Assembly: GCA_963767715.1 (NCBI GenBank)
Contig: CAVYFA010000009.1
Location: forward strand, 558,001 to 622,000
Reading direction: 5' to 3'
Source of the DNA: CAVSXS01 sp963767715
GTDB lineage: Bacteria > Chloroflexota > Ktedonobacteria > Ktedonobacterales > Ktedonobacteraceae
Length of the DNA stretch: 64,000 nucleotides
Shown here piece by piece: positions 42,268 through 52,378 of this stretch. The first letter of the stretch is position 1, and every line of letters begins with the position of its first letter. The notes below the pieces were generated by a model. It searched no databases, was not told the DNA's origin, and saw only the letters and a program-made list of their open reading frames with translations. The position numbers and the translations under genes were made by a program.

Positions 42268-44922
42268 GTGTCCGTTTCGTTGAAACTGACCGGCACTGAG
42301 ATCCGCCAGAGGTATCTCGATTTCTTTGTGAGCAAGGGGCACATGCTGGTGCCCAGTTCGTCGCTGGTGCCGCGCAATGATCCGACGGTGCTGCTGACGA
42401 CGGCGGGGATGCAGCAGATGATTCCATATTTCCTGGGACGCGAGACACCGCCAGCCCGGCGACTGACTTCCGCACAGAAGTGTTTCCGCACGACGGATAT
42501 CGATAAAGTTGGCAACGAGCGCTCGCTGACGTTCTTCGAGATGATGGGCAACTTCTCGGTGGGCGACTACTTCAAGCGCGAGGCGATTGCCTATGCCTGG
42601 GAATTGCTGACGCGAATCTTCATGATCCCCGCCGATAAGCTGCACCCGACGGTGCATCCGTCGGATGACGAGGCGCCGCGCTGGTGGAGCGAGGTGGCAG
42701 GATACCCTGACGAGGCGATTGTGCGGCTGGAGGATAACTGGTGGGGACCCCCAGGCGCCTCGGGGCCGTGCGGTCCCGATTCGGAGATTTACTACGATCG
42801 CGGGGTGGAGCATGGCTGCGGGCGGGCGGATTGCGCCCCAGGCTGCGACTGCGAACGCTTCCTGGAGATCTGGAACCTGGTGTTTATGCAGTTCTACCAG
42901 GACCTGGATGGGACGCGCACGCCGCTGCCGAAAAAGAATATCGATACGGGCCTGGGGTTGGAGCGAGTGAGTATGGTGCTGCAAGGGAAGGATGCGGTGT
43001 TCGATACTGATCTGTTCCGACCTATCATCGACAAATTTGCATCGCTGGCGAACACTACTTACGGCAGCAATCCCAGGGCAGATACGTCGCTGCGCGTAAT
43101 AGCGGATCACGGGCGGGCGCTGGTGTTCCTGGCGGCGGACGGCGTGCTGCCGAGCAACGAGGGGCGCGGCTATATTTTCCGCCGCATCCTGCGCCGCGCG
43201 GTACGGCATGGCAAGCTGCTCGGCCTGGATAAGCCCTTTCTCTCAGAGGCAGCGGATACAGTGATTGACCTGATGAAGAGTCACTACGTGGAACTGGGCT
43301 TGCAGCGCGATCGCATTGTGGAGATTTTGAGCCTGGAGGAGAAGAAATTCAGCCAGACGCTCAACGCGGGGTTGACGCTGCTGACTGCGCTGCTCGACGA
43401 CTTGAAGCGGCGAGGCGAGCACGTGGTGCCGGGCGCGGAAGCATTCAAGCTGTACGATACACACGGTTTCCCGCTGGAATTGACGCAAGAGGTGGCGGGT
43501 GAGTATGGATTCACGATTGATATGCCCGGCTTCGAGAAGGCATTGGAGCAGCAGCAGGAGCGCAGCCGGGCGACGGCCGCTTTCGAGCAGAGCAAGGACG
43601 TGGGGGTACTGACGGAACTGCTGCAGCGCGTTGGACCGAGCGAGTTTACGGGCTACGAGGGTGTTACCGGTAGCGGCACAGTGGTCGGGCTGGTAGTAGA
43701 TGGCATCGAGGTTGAGGAGATCAGCGCACAAGCGAACCAGCAATCAGCCATGGTGATCCTGGACGTGACGCCGTTCTACGCGGAAAGCGGGGGACAGATC
43801 GGAGATCGAGGCGACATCACCGGCTCGATGGGAGTATTCCAGGTGCAAGATACGCAGAAGCCGTTGAAGGGGCTGATTGTACATTATGGGCGCATGGTTG
43901 AGGGCTATCTGCGCGTGGGCGAAAGCGTTCAGGCCAGCGTGACTGTACAGAGGCGCGAGGATACGATGCGTAACCACAGCGCGACACACTTGCTGCACAA
44001 AGCACTGCGCGATATGCTTGGTCTGCAGGTGGAGCAGCGCGGCTCGCTGGTTGAGCCGGAGCGCCTGCGCTTCGACTTCGCGAGCCCGCGTGGGCTCACG
44101 GCCGCCGAGCTGGCGCGTCTCGACGAGCAGATCAACGAGTGGATTCGCGCCGACTATCCCATAATAACGCGCATTATGTCGCTTCAAGATGCGCTGCTGA
44201 CGGGGGCGATGGCGCTCTTCGGCGAGAAGTACGACGAGAATGTGCGCGTGGTGTCGATGGGCGGCAGCACTGAACTGTGCGGCGGCACGCACTGTGCGGC
44301 AACAGGACAGATCGGAGAGTATATTACAACGCAGGAGACGAGCATCTCCGCCGGTATCCGCCGCATAGAGGCCCTGACGGGGCGCGGTGCGGATGCTTAC
44401 CTGCGCCGCCGGTCCGCGCTGGTTGAAGCTGCCAGCGCGAGGTTGCAGGCGCAGCCGGAGCAACTTGAGAGCCGCGTAGAGCAGTTGGCGCAAGAGCTGG
44501 CCGGGGCCCGCAAGTTGATCGCACAATACCAGCGCGAAGCCGCCCAACAGCAGACGGAGACGCTGGCTCATGCGGCGAAGGAGGTTGAGGGCGTGCCGGT
44601 GGTGGCTACGACTGCCAGCGTGCCGGACGAGAAGCTGCTGCGTGAGATGGGCGATCTGGTGCTGCGCAGGCTTGGACGACCTGGGGTCGTCGTGCTGGCA
44701 GGCAACTTTGACGAGCGGATAGGATTGCAGGTGAGCGTCTCACCCGAGCTGGTGAAGCGCGGGCTGCACGCGGGCAAGATAGCAGGAGCGGTCGGTGAGC
44801 GCCTGGGAGGGCGCGGCGGTGGTCGGCCAGAGTCCGCCCAGGGCGGTGGGAAGAACAAGGCCGAGCTTGGAGCGGCCCTCGATATAGCGGCGAAGCTGGT
44901 GAAGGAAAGTTTGCAAGCGTGA
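42268..44922 (+). CDS. alaS: Alanyl-tRNA synthetase
   Basis: 884 residues from a GTG start with GAGGAGAGGGAGACTAGC upstream. Charges tRNAAla. Catalytic class II core at the N-terminus: SKGHMLVPSSSLVPRNDPT, LTSAQKCFRTTDIDKVGNE (motif 2) and GNFSVGDYFK, with WNLVFMQFYQ downstream. The editing domain has RNHSATHLLHKAL near residue 570 and GGTHCAATGQIG near 670, the zinc/editing HxxxH and Cys-His ligands. The C-terminal DHHA1 part is GRPGVVVLAGNFDERIGLQV. Length normal. The only housekeeping synthetase in the window. Confidence 0.97.
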   Translation: MSVSLKLTGTEIRQRYLDFFVSKGHMLVPSSSLVPRNDPTVLLTTAGMQQMIPYFLGRETPPARRLTSAQKCFRTTDIDKVGNERSLTFFEMMGNFSVGDYFKREAIAYAWELLTRIFMIPADKLHPTVHPSDDEAPRWWSEVAGYPDEAIVRLEDNWWGPPGASGPCGPDSEIYYDRGVEHGCGRADCAPGCDCERFLEIWNLVFMQFYQDLDGTRTPLPKKNIDTGLGLERVSMVLQGKDAVFDTDLFRPIIDKFASLANTTYGSNPRADTSLRVIADHGRALVFLAADGVLPSNEGRGYIFRRILRRAVRHGKLLGLDKPFLSEAADTVIDLMKSHYVELGLQRDRIVEILSLEEKKFSQTLNAGLTLLTALLDDLKRRGEHVVPGAEAFKLYDTHGFPLELTQEVAGEYGFTIDMPGFEKALEQQQERSRATAAFEQSKDVGVLTELLQRVGPSEFTGYEGVTGSGTVVGLVVDGIEVEEISAQANQQSAMVILDVTPFYAESGGQIGDRGDITGSMGVFQVQDTQKPLKGLIVHYGRMVEGYLRVGESVQASVTVQRREDTMRNHSATHLLHKALRDMLGLQVEQRGSLVEPERLRFDFASPRGLTAAELARLDEQINEWIRADYPIITRIMSLQDALLTGAMALFGEKYDENVRVVSMGGSTELCGGTHCAATGQIGEYITTQETSISAGIRRIEALTGRGADAYLRRRSALVEAASARLQAQPEQLESRVEQLAQELAGARKLIAQYQREAAQQQTETLAHAAKEVEGVPVVATTASVPDEKLLREMGDLVLRRLGRPGVVVLAGNFDERIGLQVSVSPELVKRGLHAGKIAGAVGERLGGRGGGRPESAQGGGKNKAELGAALDIAAKLVKESLQA

Positions 44923-45030
44923 AACTTTTGTGCTATAACGTAGTAACGTAACAGCGTACTAGACATGCAAAAGCAGAAAGCTTGAAATCATCACTGCAAC
45001 AAGGCTGTAGGCGATGCGGGAGCGTCAGCA

Positions 45031-46380
45031 GTGATGCAAAGAAGTACCCTTAACATGAATAATCCATTACAGCGCATTCGCAACTTCATAACGAGCCGAT
45101 ATACTGCGGATGGACTCGATGAGCAGGATAGATATGCCTATCCTGACGGGGATAACCAGCGGCAATTGTTTACCGCGCTCGACATCGGTACGGCCTATGC
45201 GAAGGCGCTCATTATAGAGGTGCAGGACGAGAGCGCGGTCGTCCTGGGGGCGGGACGCAACGCCCAGAGTTATAAGCACATGTCCGATGGCATTGTGATC
45301 GATATTCACAGTGTGATCGAGAATTGTAACCAGGCGTTGCTGAAGGCAGAGGAGTCGGCAGGTGGTCTGGTCGCTCCAGCGACGATAATTGGGATCGCGG
45401 GCGAGCTGGTCAAAGGGAGTTCTACCACAGTGACGAAGCAGCGCCAGGACCCGATGAAGCCGATTTCGCCGGAAGAGTTGGAAGGGATGATTTCCAACGC
45501 GCAGCAGAAATTGCATAAGGCAGCCAGGGAGCGCATCGCTGCCGAGACGGGCTATTCGAACGTAGAAGTGCGCCTGACCAACGCGGCAGTTATTTCGGTG
45601 CGCATTGATGGTCAGACGGTACTTAACCCGATTGATTTTCGCGGGCGGCACCTGGAATTGACGGTCTTCAGTTCGTTCGCGCCGCTGATGCAGTTGGGCG
45701 CGCTGGAAACAGTGGCGCGCGGGCTCGACCTGACGCTGATCTCGATCGTGGCCGAGCCATATGCGCTGGCGCGCTGCCTGAGCGCGAATGCAGGGCCGGA
45801 TAGCGGGGCGATCTTTATCGACATCGGCGGCGGCACGACCGATATCGCGCTGGTGCGCCAGGGGGGCATAGAAGAGACACGCATGTTCGCGCTGGGTGGA
45901 CGCACCTTCACGCGCCGCCTGGCATCGAGCAAGGGATTGTCGATGAGGGAAGCGGAGAAGCTCAAGCTGTATTACAGCGGCGGGGCCATTAAAGGGGCGG
46001 AGCGCGAAGAGGTACGCTCGATCCTGGCTCCGGAGGCGCAGACCTGGATGGAGAGCGTCGAGCTGCTGATCGATGAGCTGGCGAAAAATGAACTGCTTCC
46101 CCCGGCGATTTACCTGGTCGGCGGAGGATCAGCACTGCCGGATCTGCGCGACAAGCTGGAGCATTTCCCCTGGAAGGATCGCCTGCCCTTCTCACGCGAC
46201 CCCGTGATTGAGACGATTCAGCCGGGGATGGTCACCAACATCGCTGATCCAAACGATTTACTGAAGAATGCCCAGGATATTACACCAATGGCTCTGGCCT
46301 ACCAGGCAGTGGAATTGCAAGACGAAAATAGTGCGCTAGAACGCGCATTGACCAGGGTCATCCAGCGCATGCATATTTAA
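45031..46380 (+). CDS. FtsA/PilM-like actin-fold ATPase
   Basis: 449 residues from GTG-ATG at 45031/45034 with GCGGGAGC upstream. The actin-ATPase motifs are LFTALDIGTAYAKALII (phosphate 1, about residue 50), FIDIGGGTTDIALV (phosphate 2, about 270) and YLVGGGSALPDLRDKL (adenosine site). The arrangement and size resemble FtsA, including a 1C-like insert (ELTVFSSFAPLMQLGALETV), and PilM. There is no ftsZ or pil gene beside it; the next gene is the baseplate-J-like membrane protein, an order I associate with Chloroflexota and related groups. It may tether a polymer or secretion structure to the membrane. Confidence 0.8.
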   Translation: MMQRSTLNMNNPLQRIRNFITSRYTADGLDEQDRYAYPDGDNQRQLFTALDIGTAYAKALIIEVQDESAVVLGAGRNAQSYKHMSDGIVIDIHSVIENCNQALLKAEESAGGLVAPATIIGIAGELVKGSSTTVTKQRQDPMKPISPEELEGMISNAQQKLHKAARERIAAETGYSNVEVRLTNAAVISVRIDGQTVLNPIDFRGRHLELTVFSSFAPLMQLGALETVARGLDLTLISIVAEPYALARCLSANAGPDSGAIFIDIGGGTTDIALVRQGGIEETRMFALGGRTFTRRLASSKGLSMREAEKLKLYYSGGAIKGAEREEVRSILAPEAQTWMESVELLIDELAKNELLPPAIYLVGGGSALPDLRDKLEHFPWKDRLPFSRDPVIETIQPGMVTNIADPNDLLKNAQDITPMALAYQAVELQDENSALERALTRVIQRMHI

Positions 46381-46415
46381 CTCGTTAGAGAGAGAGCAAG
46401 GGGAAGAGCAGGGCT

Positions 46416-49262
46416 ATGTCTGATGAGCAGCCGATCTTTTTAGACCCGCATGACGACCTGAACAGGGTGACAGAGCGCTTAGCTGCGACGACTACGCAGC
46501 GAGTTGTGATGATTGTGCCGCAGCAGACGGAGATGCGCAGCAATGTGTTCTGGCGTTTGCTGTATGCGCGCGCGCACGGCATGGGGAAGGAAGTGACGGT
46601 CATCAGCGCAGATCGCCAGATGCGCTCAATCGCCAAGGTTGCCGGCTTTCGTGTCGCAGATGCCCTGGATTCCTCTTCACCAGGCAAAGCTCGCCCCAGC
46701 CGTTTTGCTCGCTCTCCGTTCGAGAGTCGCCAGGCACGCCAATCGCGCTCTCAGGGTTCTCGTGCTTCGACCGGGCTGACCAACAACGAAGCGCGTTCTC
46801 GCTCCGTACAGTCAATCGGACCGGGAGAGTCTGAGCGCCGTTCCGGGGAGATCCGCGCCAATCGAAAGAGCGGTACACTTCGTGATCGTAGAGGTATGCT
46901 GGCGGGCAACCGGCCTTCTGTCCCGCTCGAAACGGCGCAGGAGCCAGCGTCACAGCACACCTGGAGTGAAGCCGAAAGCAGCACCTCGCAAGCGGAAGAG
47001 ATGTTAAGCGGGCAGGGGCCGGAGATAGATGATGATGATCGTCTCTACGAGTATAGAATCGGAGCCTCTCAGGCTGTCCCGCTTCAACCACAGCCGCAGC
47101 GCAAGAGCAGCGATGAACAGGATCAGGATCCCTACTCGCCTGATTACAAATTCTCGAAGGAGATTCAAAATTCGTGGCGAAGCGGCCTGGCCCCTCAGTC
47201 CCCCCCCGACGAAATGGGTCATCAATACGATAACGAGGAGCTCTCTCAAGCCGGTCAGGGATACCAAGATGACGAGGCTGATAGTACGTATCACGAGGAT
47301 AGGGTAAGCGAATTCACTGTACCGCCCTCGGCATTTGATCCGGCCAGCAGCGTTCCGGGTCCAGGCATGTATCCTGAACAAGGCACGACGCACCAGGACC
47401 CATTCGCGGCCCTGGAGGATAGGTCTTCCGTTTCCCTGCCGGAACAGCACGCGGCTGCTCGTGTAGAGGACATTGACGAGGGCATTCCCGATATCGCACA
47501 GAAGCCTGATGAGATTCCAAATGTCCATAAAATTGAAGACCTGGGTGAGGATATAGGCTCCGTCCCCACGCAGAAAATCCCGCCCGAGATGTACGCCGGC
47601 GATCCGGAAGAGGAGCAGGAGCGACGCCATTTCGGATCGCGGCCGCGCGGCAGCCGCTCAGGAGGATTGGCGTACAGGCCGCCGATCGATTTCGATGATC
47701 AAGACCGACTCGCTCCTGGCGGAGATAGACCGGCCGGCCAGCACATTGTACCGGTACAACCGGTGACACCTGGTCCTGCGCCGCGGCCGACCCGCCAGTC
47801 GGGAGGATTGACAGCGGCGCGCGAGAGCAGAGGTGCGCTTCCGCCGCAGCAGAGGACGCAGCGCAATGGGACGCCGCCTGCCTACCCGCCAATTTACCAG
47901 CAGCCCGGGCAGATTAACAGGATGGGTGCGCCTTCCGGACCGGTGGCTGGATCGACGGGCGTCCAGCCTGCTCAACAGAGCAAGGCAATGGCTCAACCGG
48001 CACACCACGGCAGCCGCGTTGCTATCATCGCGCTGCTCATACTGGTGTTGCTCTTCCTGGCAGGCGCGGGGCTATTCTATTTTGGCACGTCGGCGACCGT
48101 AACACTGACTGTGCCATCGCAATCAATTTCTCTCAGCGGTATCAAGCTGACCGCCTCGACCAACCCACAGGAAAAGACACAGAATTCGGTTGCCTCGCAG
48201 GTGTTGTCTTTTACTGCCAGCCAGACGGGGAGCGGTACGGCGACGGGGACCACTCCGCACGGTGGCGCAGCAGCGAGCGGGATCGCAACCTTCAGCAATA
48301 ATGGCTCGAAGCCCGTCCATCTTCCCACATACACCACTATCTCAACGACAGCGGGCCCGGGATCAGTGGGCATCTCGTTCCTCACGACAGCAGATGCCGT
48401 CATTCCCGCTGGTTACAACGGCTATCCGATACAGATCCAGGCGAAGTATGCGGGCCCAAGCGGCGATGTCGGCGCGGGGAAGATCACTGTTATCCCGGCT
48501 GAAAGCCTGAAAGCCATTGCAGCGGTCAACGGCGTCTCCGTCACTTCGCTCAATTTAAGTGTGAACAACTCTGATGCTATTAGCGGCGGCGCGGTCACGA
48601 ATGCGCCGGCCGCAACGCAAAACGACATCGACGCGCTGAAAATCAAGCTGCACCAGCAAATCCAGACCGAGGTGAAGAGCTGGCTGCATGACCAGTTGCA
48701 CGCTCAAGATCAACATGGCACACCGATGCCTGATGTACTGGGCAGCGCCAAACCCCTGTCGCAGGAAGTCCTCACCCAGGCGCCAGCCGTGGGGCACGCC
48801 CTCAGCAGCAGGACAATTACGGGCACGCTGAGCGTCCAGATAAAGGTGCTGGTTGTGCGCACCGCCGATCTGCAGGCCGCCGCGCAACAGCAGTTGAACG
48901 CCAAGGCTATGAAAGCGAATCCACAATATACTGTTACGACAGCAAAAGCGCCTGCGCAGATCGAAAAAGTCGCCCCCAGCAGCTCCAAGGATGGAACATT
49001 GCTGACGATTACCCTCAATGCAAAAGCCCAGACTGAGTTGTACATCGAAACTAATAAGTTGAGCGATTACCTGGCGGGTAAAACGATAGGCCAGGCCACG
49101 AGCGACATCTCCAGTGGCGATGCCGTCCCCCAGGGTGTTCAGAACGTTGATATCGCTGTAACCCCTTCCTTCGGCCTCATGCCACTGCGCCCGGAGCATA
49201 TCCAGATTATCGTGCTGCCTGGACTCCCGGCACCGACTCCAAATGGAACGCCGAACGGGTAG
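46416..49262 (+). CDS. Baseplate-J-like membrane protein with long disordered linker
   Basis: 948 residues; AAGGGGAAGAGC upstream of the ATG. Order: a 90-residue globular N-terminus (RVVMIVPQQTEMRSNVFWRL, KEVTVISADRQMRSIAKVAG), about 440 residues of Ser/Gln/Pro/Asp-rich low-complexity sequence, one transmembrane helix (VAIIALLILVLLFLAGAGLF, near 535), then an outer domain. That domain contains ASGIATFSNNGSKPVHLPTY and IQAKYAGPSGDVGAGKITVI, the baseplate J/gp47 pattern. The N-terminus would face the cytoplasm and the J-like domain outside. Phage baseplate J is a contractile-injection wedge protein; here the fold is probably reused in an envelope structure. Tentatively linked to the FtsA-like gene 35 bases upstream. 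Confidence 0.7.
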   Translation: MSDEQPIFLDPHDDLNRVTERLAATTTQRVVMIVPQQTEMRSNVFWRLLYARAHGMGKEVTVISADRQMRSIAKVAGFRVADALDSSSPGKARPSRFARSPFESRQARQSRSQGSRASTGLTNNEARSRSVQSIGPGESERRSGEIRANRKSGTLRDRRGMLAGNRPSVPLETAQEPASQHTWSEAESSTSQAEEMLSGQGPEIDDDDRLYEYRIGASQAVPLQPQPQRKSSDEQDQDPYSPDYKFSKEIQNSWRSGLAPQSPPDEMGHQYDNEELSQAGQGYQDDEADSTYHEDRVSEFTVPPSAFDPASSVPGPGMYPEQGTTHQDPFAALEDRSSVSLPEQHAAARVEDIDEGIPDIAQKPDEIPNVHKIEDLGEDIGSVPTQKIPPEMYAGDPEEEQERRHFGSRPRGSRSGGLAYRPPIDFDDQDRLAPGGDRPAGQHIVPVQPVTPGPAPRPTRQSGGLTAARESRGALPPQQRTQRNGTPPAYPPIYQQPGQINRMGAPSGPVAGSTGVQPAQQSKAMAQPAHHGSRVAIIALLILVLLFLAGAGLFYFGTSATVTLTVPSQSISLSGIKLTASTNPQEKTQNSVASQVLSFTASQTGSGTATGTTPHGGAAASGIATFSNNGSKPVHLPTYTTISTTAGPGSVGISFLTTADAVIPAGYNGYPIQIQAKYAGPSGDVGAGKITVIPAESLKAIAAVNGVSVTSLNLSVNNSDAISGGAVTNAPAATQNDIDALKIKLHQQIQTEVKSWLHDQLHAQDQHGTPMPDVLGSAKPLSQEVLTQAPAVGHALSSRTITGTLSVQIKVLVVRTADLQAAAQQQLNAKAMKANPQYTVTTAKAPAQIEKVAPSSSKDGTLLTITLNAKAQTELYIETNKLSDYLAGKTIGQATSDISSGDAVPQGVQNVDIAVTPSFGLMPLRPEHIQIIVLPGLPAPTPNGTPNG

Positions 49263-49380
49263 TATCGTAGACAAACCGCTCCCTCCTTCGTTAAAATGCT
49301 ATAGATGGAATGCGATATGACGATGAGATACGCCGCCACCGGATACGTTCCGGCGGCGGGCGCTGCATGGAGAGAGCAAT

Positions 49381-49884
49381 ATGGCACGGCTGATGGCTCT
49401 GGATGTGGGCCAGGCAAGAATAGGCGTTGCGCTAAGCGATGCCTCGGGGTTCTTAGCTTCGCCGTATACCACGCTGCGTGCATCCCATGACGAAGCTCAG
49501 ACGTTGGGGGCAATTCAACGCCTGCTTGATGAGACCGGGGCGGAAGGGCTGATCCTAGGGCTGCCGATAAGCCTGGATGGGCAGATTCACGCCCAGGGTG
49601 AGCGAGTGCGCAACTTTGCCGGACGCCTGCAGGAGTATATCCACGTACCGCTGATCTTCTGGGATGAACGTTATTCGACCGTTGAGGCAGAACGATTGCT
49701 GGCCGAGCGCTACCAGATAGGCATAGAACCCGGCAGGCGCGGCGCTGGAAAGCAAGAGCACAACCGGCGTAAGGCACGGGGTACGCAGCAAGGAATCGAT
49801 GCTCTCGCGGCAGCGGTGATTTTGCAGGAATACCTGGATCATCTAGCGGGTAACGCGAAAGAGAACAAGGATAAAAGTGTATGA
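49381..49884 (+). CDS. ruvX: RuvX / YqgF-type Holliday junction resolvase-like nuclease
   Basis: 167 residues, CATGGAGAGAGC before the ATG. RNase-H fold motifs: MALDVGQARIGVALSD (first catalytic Asp), LILGLPISLDG, FWDERYSTVEAE and the last Asp in GIDALAAAVILQEYL. The family processes 16S rRNA ends and/or resolves Holliday junctions. A 20-residue basic insert (GRRGAGKQEHNRRKARG) precedes the last motif, as usual. It overlaps mltG by four bases (ATGA). Confidence 0.93.
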   Translation: MARLMALDVGQARIGVALSDASGFLASPYTTLRASHDEAQTLGAIQRLLDETGAEGLILGLPISLDGQIHAQGERVRNFAGRLQEYIHVPLIFWDERYSTVEAERLLAERYQIGIEPGRRGAGKQEHNRRKARGTQQGIDALAAAVILQEYLDHLAGNAKENKDKSV

Positions 49885-50993
49885 AGAAGAAACGACGCGG
49901 TTCGCGCGTGGCTATCTTCGCAGTACTGCTGCTGGGCCTACTCATTTTTGGGGGCGTTTACTTTGCCTGGACGACGGTCGCAGATGTATTTCAACCGGCT
50001 AACACAAATGCAACGGACAAGATCCCGTTTCAAATACAGGACGGAGAGACGGGCACACAGATTGCCGATCAACTCCAGGCAAAGGGCCTGATACGCAACT
50101 CGCTGGCCTTTCGCGTCTGGGTGAAAATCAAAGGCGTGGACACCACCCAGTTCAAGGCCGGGGCCTATAACATCAGCCCCAGCATGTCGATCGACCAGAT
50201 CATAACTCTGCTGCTACTCGGCCAGCCCGACGAGGTTCCGGTCACCATCCTGGAAGGATGGCGCCTGGAGCAGATCGCCAGCCAGTTTGCCCACAACAAC
50301 CCGGTATACCAGCCACTTGTCAAGTTCAGTGCGCAGGATTTCCTGAAATATGCGAAAAATCCGCGCCAGTTCCCGGATGCGAACAAGTATCCTTTCCTGA
50401 AATCAATTCCGGCCGGCAACAGCATGGAAGGCTTCCTCTTTCCGGATACCTACCTGATACCTGTTGACGCGACGGCCAGGGATGTCGTCAATATCTTGCT
50501 GACCAACTTCGCCGATAAGCTCCAGGCGAACCACCTGGATACCCTGGCGAAGCAGAATAAGATGAGCCTCTACCAGATGGTCACGCTCGCCTCGATCGTG
50601 CAGCGCGAGGCGCTCTTCGACGCGGATCGCCCGCTCGTCGCAAGCGTGTACTGGAACCGCATCTACCGGCCCAACGCCGAAACGGTGAGCGAACTGGATG
50701 CCGACCCAACGGTGCAGTACGCACGCGACTCGCAGTCCGGCACGACGAAGTACTGGACACCGCTGCAAGGTACCGCGCGTACCATCCTCCCAGACAGCCC
50801 GTACAATACATACACCCACCAGGGTTTTCCGCCAGCGCCAATCTGCAGCCCTGGCCTGACCAGCCTTCTGGCGGCGGCCAATCCCGCGAAAACCGATAAT
50901 TACTACTTCCTATCGAAATCAGATGGGCATAATGTATATGCGAAGACGCTGGCAGAATTTCAGGCGGACGAGCAGAAATACTTAGGACATTAA
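49881..50993 (+). CDS. mltG: Endolytic murein transglycosylase MltG
   Basis: 370 residues, YceG-like. One N-terminal membrane helix (VAIFAVLLLGLLIFGGVYFA) and then a LysM-like region (FQIQDGETGTQIADQLQAKG). The catalytic domain contains VTLASIVQREALFDADRPLV, with the conserved Glu, and ends PYNTYTHQGFPPAPICSPGL then YYFLSKSDGHNVYAKTLAEF, all family hallmarks. It cleaves nascent glycan strands and sets their length. Its position between ruvX and uppP makes a cell-wall/maintenance operon. Confidence 0.94.
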   Translation: MKKKRRGSRVAIFAVLLLGLLIFGGVYFAWTTVADVFQPANTNATDKIPFQIQDGETGTQIADQLQAKGLIRNSLAFRVWVKIKGVDTTQFKAGAYNISPSMSIDQIITLLLLGQPDEVPVTILEGWRLEQIASQFAHNNPVYQPLVKFSAQDFLKYAKNPRQFPDANKYPFLKSIPAGNSMEGFLFPDTYLIPVDATARDVVNILLTNFADKLQANHLDTLAKQNKMSLYQMVTLASIVQREALFDADRPLVASVYWNRIYRPNAETVSELDADPTVQYARDSQSGTTKYWTPLQGTARTILPDSPYNTYTHQGFPPAPICSPGLTSLLAAANPAKTDNYYFLSKSDGHNVYAKTLAEFQADEQKYLGH

Positions 50994-51006
50994 GAGAGAG
51001 CCAACC

Positions 51007-51978
51007 ATGAATGTAACAATTGGGCAGATAGCTTTACTGGCCTGGCATGCATCCTCTACACCTGGCAACACGCCGACCTTGACGATCTGGCAGACGATTG
51101 TTCTGGCCCTGCTCCAGGGGGTGACCGAGCTGTTCCCGATCAGCAGCCTGGGCCACACGGTTATCCTCCCCGGACTACTGGGCTGGGCCAACATCGAAAC
51201 AGATACGAGCTGCGGCGGACAGAGCTGCTTCCTGCCGCTCGTGACCGCGCTGCACCTGGGTACCAGCATCGCGTTGCTCATCTACTTCTGGCGCGACTGG
51301 TTTCAGATCATCCTCACACTCGTCAAAAACGTCAAAGAAGGCGAAGTGCACAGCGGTACCGAGGATTGGGTAAGCTGGCTGATCATCATCGGGGTGATTC
51401 CGACCGGGCTGATCGGACTTCTTCTGAAGGATCCGTTGACGAAATTATTCTCGTCGCCGATGATCGCTGCTGCTTTCCTGATAGTGAATGGCTCGATCCT
51501 GTTCGCCGCCGAACGGTGGCGGCAGCATAGAGAGGCCAGGATGAAGTTTGCTAATGCGAAGGAGCGCGAAGCCAGCTTTCGGCCTCTTTCCTCGCTGAAC
51601 TGGAAAGAGGCCGTCATAGTGGGGCTGGCGCAGTCGCTAGCGCTGATCCCTGGCATATCGCGCTCGGGCACGAGCATGGTGGCCGGCCTGGGCGTGCGAC
51701 TCAACCACGAGGACGCGGCGCGCTTCTCCTTCCTGCTGGGGACGCCTATCATTTTCGCGGCTGCAGCGCTGGAGATCCCTCAGTTGATCGGTCAGTCGGC
51801 GTTTCCCTGGACGTTTATCATCCTCGGCACCATCCTCTCAGGGATCGCGGCCTACCTGAGCACTAAATTTCTCATGAAGTACTTTGAGACCGGCCGCCTC
51901 ACTCCTTTCGCCTATTACTGCTGGGGGGCAGGTCTGCTCTCGCTGGTTCTGCTGTTCGTGCTGCATAAGACCGCTTAA
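51007..51978 (+). CDS. uppP: Undecaprenyl-diphosphatase
   Basis: 323 residues, about eight helices. Motif 1 is GVTELFPISSLGHTVILPGL (usually GVTEFLPISSSGH) and motif 2 LALIPGISRSGTSMVAGLG, whose Glu, Ser, Arg and His residues form the active site. Dephosphorylates undecaprenyl diphosphate to recycle the lipid carrier of wall synthesis, and gives bacitracin tolerance when overproduced. Slightly longer than the usual 270 residues owing to an N-terminal extension and the TSCGGQSCF insert. Starts 13 bases after mltG; AGAGAGCC is the ribosome site. Confidence 0.92.
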   Translation: MNVTIGQIALLAWHASSTPGNTPTLTIWQTIVLALLQGVTELFPISSLGHTVILPGLLGWANIETDTSCGGQSCFLPLVTALHLGTSIALLIYFWRDWFQIILTLVKNVKEGEVHSGTEDWVSWLIIIGVIPTGLIGLLLKDPLTKLFSSPMIAAAFLIVNGSILFAAERWRQHREARMKFANAKEREASFRPLSSLNWKEAVIVGLAQSLALIPGISRSGTSMVAGLGVRLNHEDAARFSFLLGTPIIFAAAALEIPQLIGQSAFPWTFIILGTILSGIAAYLSTKFLMKYFETGRLTPFAYYCWGAGLLSLVLLFVLHKTA

Positions 51979-52138
51979 ATCAAAAGTGACCAAAAAGTGC
52001 TACTCTATGCATCGGTATGCAGCTTGAGGTAGTTGATACGTTTGGTACAATAGATGCGCTCTGGAAAGGCCAGGGCAAGGGTACTCATATTTATTGGACG
52101 TTTTTGCATATCGTCCTAGTAGAGGTAGGAACAACGAG

Positions 52139-52336
52139 ATGAAAAATCCCATCATTTTCTATGCTGTGATCGCTATCGGCATCATCGGTCTGGCCGCTGG
52201 TGTTTACTATGAGTTCATCGATCACATTCATCATGCTCTGCGAGGCCCTGTTGGCCTGGGCGTCGGCGTAGTCTTGCTCATCATCGGCGTCGTGGGCCTG
52301 TTTATGGCACGTTCGAGGGCAGCCGTCGCGAAGTAG
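52139..52336 (+). CDS. Small two-helix membrane protein, paralogue 1
   Basis: 65 residues starting MKNPIIFYAVIAIGIIGLAA, with AGAGGTAGGAAC upstream. Two hydrophobic helices flank YYEFIDHIHHALRGPVG. It shares the MKNP(I/A)xFF/Y start, length and layout with the next gene (52379), so the two are tandem paralogues. No family name known. Confidence 0.65.
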   Translation: MKNPIIFYAVIAIGIIGLAAGVYYEFIDHIHHALRGPVGLGVGVVLLIIGVVGLFMARSRAAVAK

Positions 52337-52378
52337 ACAAGTAATTTTTTGTTCGATTAAGAAAGGTATCAAAACGAA

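Noticed and set aside
42193..43209. 338-residue minus-strand frame opposite alaS
   Set aside because: Shadow of alaS.
46416..49262. Prophage or contractile injection system
   Set aside because: No tail, tube, sheath or other baseplate genes nearby; a single J-like domain with a transmembrane helix is not enough.
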